Translations under genes and position numbers: made by a program
Notes under the pieces: model-generated
Seen by the model: the letters and a program-made list of their open reading frames with translations, nothing else
The model's database searches: none
Told to the model about the DNA's origin: nothing
Part shown: in pieces, positions 63,961 through 64,000 of the stretch
Layout: the number at the start of each line of letters is the position of its first letter
Numbering within the stretch: position 1 is the first letter of the stretch
Origin: JBBSJZ01 sp041739875
Lineage (GTDB): Bacteria > Planctomycetota > Planctomycetia > Pirellulales > Pirellulaceae
Direction of reading: 5' to 3'
Assembly (NCBI GenBank): GCA_041739875.1
Contig: JBGSNA010000228.1
Coordinates: 1-64,000, forward strand
DNA length: 64,000 nucleotides

Positions 63961-64000
63961 TGATAAGTACGAAGAGGATTTGTAGAGGGACCCGTATGGA

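Noticed and set aside
1..64000. CRISPR arrays, tRNA or rRNA genes, prophage
   Set aside because: No evenly spaced repeat array, tRNA cloverleaf or phage gene set was noticed on reading; a tRNAscan/Infernal run would be decisive.

Overview
The window looks like chromosome of a planctomycete, most likely of the Pirellula/Rhodopirellula group. The grounds are family content: a DUF1559 pseudopilin-like protein, a cytochrome of the Pirellula/Verrucomicrobium heme-binding type, a formylglycine sulfatase, an ECF sigma factor coupled to a membrane serine/threonine kinase, a kinase fused to WD40 repeats, DUF11 and TadE/TadG-like surface proteins, and many exported proteins of unknown function. No rRNA, tRNA, CRISPR array, prophage or intact insertion sequence was recognised.

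Layout. 1-1.0 kb: 5' part of a DUF1559 gene (minus strand) behind a promoter and a cobalamin riboswitch. 1.0-3.7 kb: divergent xylA and xylR-like regulator. 3.7-8.7 kb: propeller/di-heme cytochrome, exported metallopeptidase, exported methyltransferase, small exported protein. 8.8-11.8 kb: SelA-like protein lacking its PLP lysine, DUF481 barrel, small unknown gene. 11.8-15.4 kb: gene-poor stretch with a long inverted repeat, then a Cys-rich DUF11 protein. 15.6-18.7 kb: rimO-pgsA-CPBP protease cluster. 19.1-26.9 kb: membrane protein, CHAT-domain protein with degenerate active site, a REP-type transposase remnant beside hairpins, and an unknown gene paired with a di-heme oxidoreductase. 26.9-34.2 kb: ECF sigma/kinase pair, HDAC-family deacetylase with CorA, then panC with a UDP-glucuronate decarboxylase. 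34.3-40.3 kb: minus-strand cluster of WD40 kinase, duplicated-domain protein, 63-residue Tat-signal peptide and glycosyltransferase-sulfotransferase fusion. 40.5-46.7 kb: heme-binding dehydrogenase, sulfatase, zinc-ribbon membrane protein and two large hairpin elements. 46.7-52.1 kb: four-gene overlapping operon (GntR regulator, ABC ATPase, permease, unknown) with a readable promoter/operator. 52.3-61.1 kb: AAE-type transporter, truncated hemoglobin, metallophosphoesterase, then moxR-DUF58-transglutaminase-cmk. 61.1-64 kb: Tad-like surface genes.

Two things cut across regions. First, several families are present with catalytic residues replaced (SelA-like, CHAT), suggesting reuse of the fold. 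Second, four unrelated genes end inside a 13-18 bp tandem duplication that repeats the stop codon, and similar short duplications occur in a kinase gene and upstream of the gntR-like gene. The most promising unexplained locus is the 34.3-40.3 kb cluster, where a tiny Tat-signal peptide with a Tyr/Glu-rich tail sits next to a fused glycosyltransferase-sulfotransferase.
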